From the NCBI GenBank assembly GCA_046542995.1, contig JBKHAH010000013.1, positions 1-49,597 of the forward strand: DNA of 49,597 bases, in the 5' to 3' direction. Below the pieces are notes generated by a model. The model was given only the letters and a program-made list of their open reading frames with translations, did not search any database and was not told where the DNA came from. Within the stretch, counting starts at the first letter, position 1, and the number at the start of each line of letters is the position of its first letter. Both the position numbers and the translations under genes were made by a program. Positions 42,357 to 49,597 of the stretch are shown one piece after another. This stretch comes from Perlabentimonas sp046542995. Its GTDB lineage: Bacteria; Bacteroidota; Bacteroidia; Bacteroidales; Tenuifilaceae.

Positions 42357-44174
42357 TTAAGTTAGCGAGTCATTTTCAAAGTTGTAGTCTGAGACATTAA
42401 AACGGTCAAGTAAAGATTTATCGTTAATCTCTTTAGAAAGAGACTCTATGGTCTCTATTGGTACTTGAAAGAGGTCGAGAATAAGAAGCCCGTCAAGAGC
42501 ATTATTAAATTTGGGGTCAACGTTAAAGCCGATTATTTTACCATTAAGTTTAATGTACTTTTTAAGCAGAATGGGCATCCTAAATTCCTTGTTTTCAATA
42601 TCTTTTATAAACTTGTCCAGCTTGTTGATATCGTTACTTTTTTCAAATATCACTTCCATGTCCTCTTTACTAATTGGCACTTTAAAATTGTGCCTGGGTG
42701 TAATTAGCCTTGCAAATTCATGATCGTAGTAGTTTGTTTTTAGGAAGTTGATAATTAACCCTTTTGAATAATTTGAGAATCGGTTAGATATACTTACTGG
42801 CCCAATTAGGTAGCGGTACTCAGGATTTTTGATAAGGAAATAGAGGATCCCCTTCCAGAGAAGGAACAGGGGCAGTGGTTTGCGTTGATAATCTTTAACA
42901 ATGAAGGACCTACCCAGTTCAATACTCTCTCTAAGAATTTGCAAAAATGCATTATCAATCTTAAATAGTGTTTGAATGTAAAAGCCCTTCTTTCCGTATC
43001 TTTCCAGAATTTCTTGCCCCTTACCAACTCTGTAGGCACCAACAATCTTCCTCATCTCCTCGTCCCAGATGAAAAGTTGGTTGTAGTACAGGTCAAATTC
43101 GTCAACATCAATCCTACGGTTTGTTCCCTCGCCAACCTCACGGAAGGTGAGCTCCCTGAGGCGCCCAATCTCTGTCATGATGTTAGGGATACAAACAGAT
43201 GGAACGCAGAATACGCAGAAATTTTTGCTTCTAAAGAGTAGGTTGTTATTCCTGATTGATTCTATTTCGCTCTCAATTAATTCCTGATTAACTTCTGTTG
43301 CTAAATCTTCTGGTTTTGCTTTTGCTTTAAGCCGATAGTTAAAGAATTTTTTCACCTCTATTGATGAACCCAGAGCGTAGGTTTTAAGACGAAGGAAGCG
43401 TCCGAACCGGGCTGTTTCTTTAAATTCTTGCTGTTCCTTGGGCATTACTGGTAGCCCTATACGAATTTTTACCACTTTATTCTTTTTGTTAAAAAGTTCG
43501 GATGGCAACTTTGCGGTTCTTAACATAGGGTGAATAAGCCCTAATATATGGAACAGCCTGCTGTTTGTACCTTTAAAGTAAACAGGTATTATGGGAACCT
43601 CCATCTTTTTAATAAATTTAATAATAGAGTCGTTCCACTGTTTGTCAGCAACGCCAGGTGCCTCCGTATTATAGTATGTTGAAACCTCGCCCGCTGGAAA
43701 AATACCAAGGCACTTGCCTTCCTTTAGATGTGAAAGAGCGGTTTTAATTCCAGCCATGCTCCCTGATGTTTGGGACTTGCCTTCAAAGGGGTCAACAGGA
43801 ATAATTGAATCCTTAAGCGGGTCTATCCGTCTAAGTAAAAAGTTTGCCATTACCTTAAAATCAGGGCGTAACTCTTGAATAATTTTTAGAAGAATAATAC
43901 CGTCAATTCCTCCGTATGGGTGGTTTGCAATTACAATAAAGGGGCCTTCTTTTGGGATACGATTTAACTCTGCGGGAGCAATCTCATACTTAATATCAAG
44001 CCGTTCCAATAGTTTGGATAAAAACTCAATCCCCTTAAGGTTATTTATTTTAGCATACTCGCTGTTAATCTTGTTAATCTTTAAAAGTGACATTAAAAGT
44101 TTTGCAATACTTTCGCCTCCAATGGTATTAAGTCCGGCTGCTTTTTTAAAGTCTTTGCTGTCAACAAGTTTCAT
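42357..44174 (-). CDS. Two-domain LPLAT/GNAT acyltransferase (OlsF/GlsF-like)
   Basis: The 605-residue protein has an N-terminal PlsC-type glycerolipid acyltransferase domain (about 45-280), with the acceptor motif ANHPYGGIDG and FPAGEVS. A C-terminal GNAT-like domain (about 310-510) follows, with RELTFREVGEGTNRR, DLYYNQLFIWDEE, VGAYRVGKG, ELGRSFI and LLWKGI, as in the OlsB N-acyltransferase family. Fused OlsA/OlsB-type enzymes are known to make ornithine or glycine lipids by N- then O-acylation. The likely product is therefore an amino-acid lipid of the envelope. The residues do not tell which amino acid. It is transcribed divergently from the secreted paralogues. Confidence 0.85.
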   Translation of the reverse strand: MKLVDSKDFKKAAGLNTIGGESIAKLLMSLLKINKINSEYAKINNLKGIEFLSKLLERLDIKYEIAPAELNRIPKEGPFIVIANHPYGGIDGIILLKIIQELRPDFKVMANFLLRRIDPLKDSIIPVDPFEGKSQTSGSMAGIKTALSHLKEGKCLGIFPAGEVSTYYNTEAPGVADKQWNDSIIKFIKKMEVPIIPVYFKGTNSRLFHILGLIHPMLRTAKLPSELFNKKNKVVKIRIGLPVMPKEQQEFKETARFGRFLRLKTYALGSSIEVKKFFNYRLKAKAKPEDLATEVNQELIESEIESIRNNNLLFRSKNFCVFCVPSVCIPNIMTEIGRLRELTFREVGEGTNRRIDVDEFDLYYNQLFIWDEEMRKIVGAYRVGKGQEILERYGKKGFYIQTLFKIDNAFLQILRESIELGRSFIVKDYQRKPLPLFLLWKGILYFLIKNPEYRYLIGPVSISNRFSNYSKGLIINFLKTNYYDHEFARLITPRHNFKVPISKEDMEVIFEKSNDINKLDKFIKDIENKEFRMPILLKKYIKLNGKIIGFNVDPKFNNALDGLLILDLFQVPIETIESLSKEINDKSLLDRFNVSDYNFENDSLT

Positions 44175-44312
44175 TACTATGGGTGTTTTAGTGTTTTCAG
44201 GTGCTACTACTTTAATACATCCTGCAATTTACTTAAAAAAAGTGTATAAATATTCATGAGAGCAATGTTCGTTAAAGGGTCTTAGGGCTGTAATTTGTGT
44301 TTCAGTTATTTG

Positions 44313-44336
44313 GAATATTATTTGTAACTAATATTC
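44313..44336. repeat. Inverted repeat in the divergent region
   Basis: GAATATTA (44313-44320) and TAATATTC (44329-44336) are exact complements around 8 bases. They lie about 45 bases upstream of the -33 element for the secreted-paralogue gene and could be an operator site. Confidence 0.4.
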
Positions 44337-44378
44337 TATTCTTTTTAATTTTATGCTAAATAAAATTGCTCTTTATGG

Positions 44379-44408
44379 TTGAAGCTAAAATGCAAACCAT
44401 TAAATTTG
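44379..44408 (+). promoter_or_regulatory. Promoter of the secreted-paralogue genes
   Basis: TTG (44379-44381) is followed after 19 bases by TAAATTTG (44401-44408), the best complete -33/-7 pair on the plus strand. The leader would be about 30 bases before the ATG at 44445. Confidence 0.6.
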
Positions 44409-44444
44409 CAATAATAACTCAATTGATAATTAAATAGAATAACT

Positions 44445-45287
44445 ATGAGAAGATTAGTCGTTTTGCTGTGCCTGCTTGGCGTTAGTGCTAGTGTTTTTGC
44501 CGACAGATATGTAGCCAGGCACGAGGATATAAAAACCTTTTTGGAAACCACAACTTATGTTGTTCTTGAGGATAATCCTATGTCCGAATACAATATCATG
44601 ATAAAGAAGGCTGTAGAGAAATCCTGGGATATTACTCCTTACGAATTTATTAGCGTTTCGGAGTTTGAGGAGATGCGGAGCGATATTGATAAATCCTTTT
44701 TAGTGCAGCTAAAAGTTAAGTTTGATCGCGACAGGTTAAATGCAACCTACAATTTCCTTTGTGTAGTTCTGGGTGCAGCCGTTAACAGGCATACAGACCT
44801 ACCCGATATCGCCTCAATACCTTTAAGTTACGACAAGGTGCCAGAGGAGAACTATGCATACAAATTGGAGAGCCTTATCCGTTTTACACAAGAGCATATC
44901 CTGATGTTGAACAATAATCCGAATAAAATTCATTCAGATATATTTGACCAATACAATAAGAACAGAAAGGAGACGCGTGACAAAGAGCTTTGGCTTTTGG
45001 AGCGTGATGTTGACAAAGATGTTAGGAGCTTAGCTGATATCCGCAGAGTCTATCCGCATACGGTTAAAATTGTAACTGAAGAAGATATAGAGCAGGCTAT
45101 AACCAATAAAAACAAGGATGTTGTTTACCTGCATAAGGTGGGGCCAGAAGGAACGCGACTTCAAGCTCGCTGCTATAAAATCTTAATAGGTGCTGGCGAC
45201 GACCAGTTTTACTATTTCGATTACCACATGATTAATAAGAGAAAAGGAGATGGATTCCTGAAGAAAGATTTCAGAAAAATACGGTAG
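44445..45287 (+). CDS. Secreted protein of unknown function, paralogue 1
   Basis: The 280-residue protein has a signal peptide (RRLVVLLCLLGVSASVFA). It aligns along its whole length with the product of the next gene: IKKAVEKSWDITPYEFISVSEFEE, VKFDRDRLNATYNFLCVVLG, a middle LESLIRFTQEH, and an almost identical end FLKKDFRKIR. No known domain or catalytic motif is visible. Conserved Trp, Phe and Asp-Arg-Asp patterns suggest a folded alpha/beta domain and not a repeat protein. The duplication and shared ending imply a conserved extracytoplasmic function. Confidence 0.7.
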   Translation: MRRLVVLLCLLGVSASVFADRYVARHEDIKTFLETTTYVVLEDNPMSEYNIMIKKAVEKSWDITPYEFISVSEFEEMRSDIDKSFLVQLKVKFDRDRLNATYNFLCVVLGAAVNRHTDLPDIASIPLSYDKVPEENYAYKLESLIRFTQEHILMLNNNPNKIHSDIFDQYNKNRKETRDKELWLLERDVDKDVRSLADIRRVYPHTVKIVTEEDIEQAITNKNKDVVYLHKVGPEGTRLQARCYKILIGAGDDQFYYFDYHMINKRKGDGFLKKDFRKIR

Positions 45288-45298
45288 AACGTTTTTTA

Positions 45299-45347
45299 CA
45301 AACCATTGTGAGTAGTCGTTCAATAGAGATGATACTTGCAATGGTTT
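45299..45347. repeat. Inverted repeat between the two paralogues
   Basis: AAACCATTG (45300-45308) and CAATGGTTT (45339-45347) are exact complements with a 30-base loop, starting 12 bases after the first stop. Only TTTTATTG follows, so it is at best a weak attenuator or an mRNA-stabilising hairpin. Confidence 0.4.
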
Positions 45348-45377
45348 TATTGTGTTATATTATAACGAGAATTGATC

Positions 45378-46247
45378 ATGAGAAGAGGATTTTTAATAGT
45401 TGTATCAATTATTTCGTTGCTAGTACCCTTTATATTAAAGGCACAGGGTACATACCCTACAACCCAACAAATTGCACAATTTGCAGAGTCTAAACTATTA
45501 GTGGTTGCCAATAGCAGCGATGTGGCATTTAATGCCAGGCTAAGAAAAGCAGTGCAGGAGCATTGGAATATAACGGAGTTTAAGTTTGTTGAAGGAAAAG
45601 AATTTGAGGCGGAGAGCACTAACCCTGAGTTCTCTTTTCTTACTACGGCTTCAGTTCAGTTTGATAGGGACCCCGATGCCAACAGCTACCAGTTTATGTA
45701 TATTCTTTTGCCACACCCAACAGGCGATATAACCGAAATGCCTGTTATTGCGCAGGTGCCATTCCAAAGCTCACCAGTTGAAAGCAGCAACCATCTTCAT
45801 AAAACGGGGATGCTAATTAAGTTTCTGCAAAAACATGCTGAGGATGTTATAAATAGCAAAGGCCACAAGAAGTACAGAAAGCTGAAGTTTCTAAACAGGA
45901 ATATTAAAGAGCTTAAAGGTAAAACCTTCGTTTTTGCAGAGAGTCAGATTGATTCATCTCTTAGAGACGAGGAGTTGTTCGATAAAGTTTATAAAAATGA
46001 TTGGAGAATGGTTAGTGATGATGAGTTGGTAAAGGTAATATCCGAAGCAAAAGAGAATGATGTGGTAATACATACCGTTGCCTCAAACGATGATGCTGAA
46101 GCGGGCAAATGCTTTAAGATGATTATTGAGCCTTCAAGCGGCAAGGCATATTTTTACAAATCGCATAAGATAAATGAGAAGCGACCACCAGTATTCCTAA
46201 AACGCGACTTTAGAAAAATACGATGGTACCCATTCCATTGGTTGTAA
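45378..46247 (+). CDS. Secreted protein of unknown function, paralogue 2
   Basis: Starting at the ATG at 45378 (a TTG two codons earlier is unlikely), the 289-residue protein has signal peptide RRGFLIVVSIISLLVPFILKAQ. It shares with its upstream sister LRKAVQEHWNITEFKFVEGKEFE, SVQFDRDPDANSYQFMYILL, GMLIKFLQKH, CFKMIIEPSSGKAYFYKSHKIN and FLKRDFRKIR, then adds a short WYPFHWL tail. I estimate roughly a quarter to a third identity by eye. Function is unknown. It is followed 25 bases later by a small lipoprotein gene. Confidence 0.72.
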   Translation: MRRGFLIVVSIISLLVPFILKAQGTYPTTQQIAQFAESKLLVVANSSDVAFNARLRKAVQEHWNITEFKFVEGKEFEAESTNPEFSFLTTASVQFDRDPDANSYQFMYILLPHPTGDITEMPVIAQVPFQSSPVESSNHLHKTGMLIKFLQKHAEDVINSKGHKKYRKLKFLNRNIKELKGKTFVFAESQIDSSLRDEELFDKVYKNDWRMVSDDELVKVISEAKENDVVIHTVASNDDAEAGKCFKMIIEPSSGKAYFYKSHKINEKRPPVFLKRDFRKIRWYPFHWL

Positions 46248-46272
46248 AGGCTGATTTTTTTAATTAAACTGT

Positions 46273-46665
46273 ATGCATCGTACTATAAACGTTCTGGTTC
46301 TCCTTATTCTTGCTAGCCTGTTAAAAGGTTGTGGAAAGAACGAGACCGATTGCAGTTCAATTGAGCGTGGAGTTGTGACGCAAGTTAGCGGACCCCAAGA
46401 GTTGGAGTATCCTTCCGAAGTATCTATTGATGTTAGCCTATACGCAATAAATGGATGCGGAAGTTTTTACAAAATTGAAGAGAGCATTGATGGGGATACT
46501 ATTTATATTGAGATGCTGGTTAAATATGTTGGGTGCATTTGTACCCAAGCTCTTGTCAACATTGAGAGGGAGTACATTTTTAGGCCACCATCCAGAGGTA
46601 CATACTCCTTCGTATTTCTTAACAAGTTCGCCGATAGTATTACGCATGAAATTACTGTAAATTAA
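46273..46665 (+). CDS. Small lipoprotein of unknown function
   Basis: A 130-residue lipoprotein with signal RTINVLVLLILASLLKGC (Cys20). The mature part is beta-rich with four further cysteines (about 27, 61, 92 and 94; GCICTQA) and a Greek-key-like pattern of short strands. No family is recognised. It lies behind the two secreted paralogues and nine bases before the ABC-F gene. Confidence 0.6.
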   Translation: MHRTINVLVLLILASLLKGCGKNETDCSSIERGVVTQVSGPQELEYPSEVSIDVSLYAINGCGSFYKIEESIDGDTIYIEMLVKYVGCICTQALVNIEREYIFRPPSRGTYSFVFLNKFADSITHEITVN

Positions 46666-46674
46666 TTACTTAAT

Positions 46675-48348
46675 ATGTCCGACGAAAAAATTATCTTCTC
46701 AATGGTGGGTGTGAGCAAAACCTTCCCACCTCACAAAAAGGTACTTAACGATATTTACCTGTCATTTTTCTACGGAGCAAAAATTGGTATAATTGGGTTA
46801 AATGGTTCAGGTAAATCTACCCTATTAAAGATTATTGGCGGGATTGACAAATCGTATCAGGGCGAGGTGGTCTTTTCGCCCGGGTATTCCGTTGGGCATT
46901 TGGAGCAGGAGCCGCACCTTGATGACACCAAAACCGTAAAGGAGATTGTTGAGGAGGGTGTGCAGGATGTTGTGAACCTAATGCGTAAGTACGATGAGGT
47001 GAATGCCAAATTTGCCGAGCCCATGAACGACGATGAGATGACCAAGCTTATTGAGCTGCAGGGAGAATTAACCGAGAAGATTGACAATGTTGATGGGTGG
47101 AATCTGGACTCAAAGCTGGAACGTGCCATGGATGCTCTTAGGTGCCCTGAGCCAGACGCAAGTGTAAGCGTGCTTTCAGGTGGTGAGCGGCGCAGGGTGG
47201 CTTTATGTAGGCTGCTTCTTCAGGAGCCCGATGTGCTGCTACTCGATGAGCCAACCAACCACCTTGATGCGGAGAGCGTTCTATGGTTAGAAATGCATCT
47301 AAAACAGTATAAAGGGACGGTTATTGCCATTACCCACGATAGGTATTTTCTTGATAATGTTGCAGGTTGGATACTTGAGCTTGATAGAGGCGAGGGCATA
47401 CCGTGGAAAGGTAACTACACTTCATGGCTTGAGCAGAAATCAAAAAGGCTTCAGCAGGAGGAGAAGCAGGAGAGCAAACGCAAGAAAACCCTTGAACGCG
47501 AGCTGGAGTGGGTTAGGATGACACCTAAGGCGAAGCAGGCAAAGAGCAAAGCGCGCCTATCGGCGTACGATAAGCTCCTAAACGAGGATGCCAAGCAGAA
47601 GGAGGAAAATCTGGAATTATACATTCCCAATGGGCCACGTCTTGGCGACAAGGTGATTGAGGCAGTTGATGTGGCAAAGGGTTACGACAATAAGCTCCTT
47701 TTTGAGGAGCTAAACTTCAAACTACCACCCAACGGAATTGTTGGTGTTATTGGTCCCAATGGTGCGGGTAAAACCACCCTGTTTCGTTTGATAATGGGGC
47801 TTGAGAAGCCCGATAGGGGAACCTTCGAGGTGGGTGAAACCGTTAAGCTGGCGTATGTTGACCAGCAGCACAAAGCCATTGACCCCGATAAAACTGTTTT
47901 TGAGGTGATATCGGGAGGTGCCGACTTAATCATGCTGGGAGGTCATCAGGTAAATGCACGCGCCTATGTGGCTCGCTTCAACTTTACGGGGGCCGATCAG
48001 GAGAAACTCTGCGGTGTGCTATCCGGTGGAGAGCGTAATAGGCTACACCTTGCGCTAGCGTTAAAGGAGGAGGGCAACGTAATTCTGCTCGATGAGCCAA
48101 CCAACGATATTGATGTGAATACATTGCGCGCTCTGGAAGAAGGCTTGGATAATTTTGCCGGCTGCGCAGTAGTTATTAGTCACGATCGTTGGTTCCTCGA
48201 TAGGATCGCAACCCATATCCTTGCTTTTGAAGGCGACTCGCAGGTATTCTTCTTTGAGGGGTCGTTTACCGAGTACGAGGAGAATCGACGCAAGCGTCTG
48301 GGTGATGAGGATCCTAAGCGGATTAAGTACAGGAAGCTAATGGAGTGA
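46675..48348 (+). CDS. ettA: EttA-type ABC-F translation factor
   Basis: The 557-residue cytoplasmic protein has two ABC nucleotide-binding domains. The first has Walker A GLNGSGKST (about 40-48), signature LSGGERRR and Walker B DVLLLDEPTNHLD. The second has GPNGAGKTT, LSGGERNR and NVILLDEPTNDID. A charged inter-domain linker (KRLQQEEKQESKRKKTLEREL) and no membrane domain mark the ABC-F class, and the length and WxxxK-type sequence fit EttA. EttA binds the ribosomal E site and links translation to energy charge. Only very divergent family members confer antibiotic resistance; this one looks housekeeping. Confidence 0.93.
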   Translation: MSDEKIIFSMVGVSKTFPPHKKVLNDIYLSFFYGAKIGIIGLNGSGKSTLLKIIGGIDKSYQGEVVFSPGYSVGHLEQEPHLDDTKTVKEIVEEGVQDVVNLMRKYDEVNAKFAEPMNDDEMTKLIELQGELTEKIDNVDGWNLDSKLERAMDALRCPEPDASVSVLSGGERRRVALCRLLLQEPDVLLLDEPTNHLDAESVLWLEMHLKQYKGTVIAITHDRYFLDNVAGWILELDRGEGIPWKGNYTSWLEQKSKRLQQEEKQESKRKKTLERELEWVRMTPKAKQAKSKARLSAYDKLLNEDAKQKEENLELYIPNGPRLGDKVIEAVDVAKGYDNKLLFEELNFKLPPNGIVGVIGPNGAGKTTLFRLIMGLEKPDRGTFEVGETVKLAYVDQQHKAIDPDKTVFEVISGGADLIMLGGHQVNARAYVARFNFTGADQEKLCGVLSGGERNRLHLALALKEEGNVILLDEPTNDIDVNTLRALEEGLDNFAGCAVVISHDRWFLDRIATHILAFEGDSQVFFFEGSFTEYEENRRKRLGDEDPKRIKYRKLME

Positions 48349-48396
48349 TTAGATAATATTGCTTATTAAAGAATAGTGGTTAATAATTAGGTGAAA

Positions 48397-48753
48397 ATGA
48401 ACCGGATACTTTATATCAATAACGAGGAACGTACCATGTCAATGCTTTGCCATTTGAGTGCGTTGGCCATGTTTATTATTCCCTTTGGGAATATTATTGG
48501 ACCTTTGCTTGTTTGGTTGCTTAAGCGCGACCAGTACCCTGAGGTGGACAGGCAGGGTAAGGATGCCTTGAATTTCCAGATATCAATATTGGTTTACACA
48601 TTAATTGCTGGAATACTGGTACTGCTGCTCGTGGGGTTTTTCCTACTAATAGCACTCGGCATTCTAAATGTGGTCGTAGTTATTATTGCTGCAATAAAAT
48701 CCAACAGCGGCGAGCGATTTGAGTACCCTATGATTATTAGGTTTATTCAGTAA
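48397..48753 (+). CDS. DUF4870 membrane protein
   Basis: A 118-residue protein that fits DUF4870: NNEERTMSMLCHLSALAMF, IIPFGNIIGPLLVWLLKRDQ, and VDRQGKDALNFQIS before two further hydrophobic segments. I place the start at the ATG at 48397; a GTG two codons earlier is possible. These small inner-membrane proteins (about three to four helices) have no established role. It lies 48 bases after ettA. Confidence 0.88.
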   Translation: MNRILYINNEERTMSMLCHLSALAMFIIPFGNIIGPLLVWLLKRDQYPEVDRQGKDALNFQISILVYTLIAGILVLLLVGFFLLIALGILNVVVVIIAAIKSNSGERFEYPMIIRFIQ

Positions 48754-48796
48754 TTATTTCCCATAATACAAACAGGTAAATTTAAATAAAATTGAA

Positions 48797-49552
48797 ATGG
48801 CGTTACAAGAAGAATTAGAGAAACAGGGGAATTGGCTTTTTAAATACAGGAGCTATATACCTTTAATTGTTTTATTACTTGGAGTAGTTCTTTATTTAAG
48901 AAAAGAATTTTACCCCGATATATTTATATTGAAAGAAACACCCTACGAGATTTACTACGAGATGTTTGCTCTTCTAGTAAGTTTTATAGGTCTTGTGGTT
49001 AGGGTTTACACAGTAGGCCATACCCCCAAAAACACGTCAGGTAGAAACACAAAACAAGGGCAGGTTGCCGACGTTTTAAATACAACTGGCATATATTCTG
49101 TTGTAAGGCATCCACTATATGTTGGTAATCTTTTAATGTGGCTCGGACCTGCAATATTAACGGGGCATTTATGGTTTATTATAGCCTTTTGCCTTTTTTA
49201 TTGGGTTTACTATGAAAGGATAATGTATGCTGAGGAACAATTCTTGAGGAGGAAGTTTGGCGACGAATATTTGAAATGGGCTGAGAATGTACCTGCTTTT
49301 ATTCCAAAACTAAAAGGTTTCAAAAAGTCTGACCTTCCTTTTAGCTGGAGAAAAGTTCTAAAAAAGGAGAAGAATGGACTTTTAGCATTGTTCTTAATAT
49401 TTACCATTTTTGATATTTCGGGAGAAGTAATAAATAACCAAGACAAGTACAACTACTTTTTAATTTTTGGAACAGCTTTGGCAGGAATAGGATATATTGT
49501 AATTAAAATTTTAAGAAAGAAAACTACTTTATTAAACGAACCAAACAGGTAA
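48797..49552 (+). CDS. Isoprenylcysteine carboxyl methyltransferase-like membrane protein
   Basis: The 251-residue protein has about five hydrophobic segments and the ICMT/PEMT signature VVRHPLYVGNLLMWLG (near residues 98-113), with AEEQFLRRKFGDEYLKWAENVPAFIP afterwards. The family uses S-adenosylmethionine to methylate lipids or prenyl-type acceptors at a membrane; in bacteria the substrate is generally unknown. Two extra hydrophobic helices after residue 190 are unusual for the short bacterial members. No genes for protein prenylation are nearby. Confidence 0.82.
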   Translation: MALQEELEKQGNWLFKYRSYIPLIVLLLGVVLYLRKEFYPDIFILKETPYEIYYEMFALLVSFIGLVVRVYTVGHTPKNTSGRNTKQGQVADVLNTTGIYSVVRHPLYVGNLLMWLGPAILTGHLWFIIAFCLFYWVYYERIMYAEEQFLRRKFGDEYLKWAENVPAFIPKLKGFKKSDLPFSWRKVLKKEKNGLLALFLIFTIFDISGEVINNQDKYNYFLIFGTALAGIGYIVIKILRKKTTLLNEPNR

Positions 49553-49597
49553 AGCACTCCAAATACATAATTATTCAAAACGAACCATAGTATGTTT

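Noticed and set aside
42972..43241. An open frame on plus opposite the two-domain acyltransferase gene
   Set aside because: It overlaps the conserved GNAT-domain coding sequence and has no signal of its own.
46675..48348. Antibiotic-resistance role for the ABC-F protein
   Set aside because: The sequence fits the housekeeping EttA group, with no resistance-specific linker extension and no linked resistance genes.
1..49597. CRISPR arrays, tRNA or rRNA genes, prophage or insertion sequences
   Set aside because: No repeated spacer array, cloverleaf, rRNA segment, transposase or integrase was recognised on either strand, though I cannot run covariance or profile searches.

Overview
The window is a contiguous, gene-dense, AT-rich chromosomal segment of a Bacteroidota bacterium, most likely an anaerobic member of the Bacteroidales. 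The evidence is the ssb-gldE-gldD block, the Bacteroidota order CBS protein-nadK-barrel proteins-uppS-bamA-ompH-ompH-murI, DUF3078 and DUF6089-like proteins, and repeated promoter boxes of the Bacteroidota form TAnnTTTG with few Shine-Dalgarno sequences. Two ferredoxin-dependent 2-oxoacid oxidoreductases point to anaerobic metabolism. I recognise no tRNA, rRNA, CRISPR array, prophage or insertion sequence.

Layout. 0-4.4 kb: a membrane-anchored AraC-type regulator, a lipoprotein and a flavodoxin, then two AT-rich secreted hypotheticals on the other strand. 4.6-8.4 kb: ssb, gldE, gldD, a phosphopantetheinyl transferase and a geranylgeranylglyceryl-phosphate synthase, all on plus. 8.4-11.3 kb: korBA on minus. 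11.7-14.7 kb: gamma-carbonic anhydrase, a PrmC-like methyltransferase and a caspase-like PEGA lipoprotein. 15.1-20.2 kb: an operon with a Na+/solute symporter, a class III CoA-transferase and a second 2-oxoacid oxidoreductase. 20.3-29.0 kb (minus): envelope genes murI, two ompH, bamA, uppS, two barrel proteins, nadK and a CBS protein. 29.1-36.5 kb: pdxJ, a hydrolase, an exonuclease, udk, manA, a SiaB-like kinase, a YD-repeat-like protein, a flavin reductase and a DUF3078 protein. 36.5-39.9 kb (minus): S4 protein, pth, rplY, prs, engB. 40.2-44.2 kb (minus): M19 dipeptidase, YceI lipoprotein and a two-domain acyltransferase. 44.4-49.6 kb (plus): two tandem paralogous secreted proteins, a lipoprotein, an EttA-type ABC-F protein, a DUF4870 protein and an ICMT-like methyltransferase.

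How the genes fit together. Much of the window builds the envelope: BamA and its Skp chaperones, UppS and MurI for peptidoglycan, GGGP synthase and the two-domain acyltransferase for unusual lipids, and GldD/GldE for the type IX secretion and gliding machinery. The two oxidoreductases link 2-oxoacid oxidation to ferredoxin. The second, with its symporter and CoA-transferase, looks like a dedicated pathway for an unidentified carboxylate and is the best candidate here for an undescribed system. Regulatory signals worth checking are a 13-bp perfect inverted repeat in the kor leader, a leader with competing stems before rplY, and two abutting divergent -7 boxes between pdxJ and the CBS-nadK genes.
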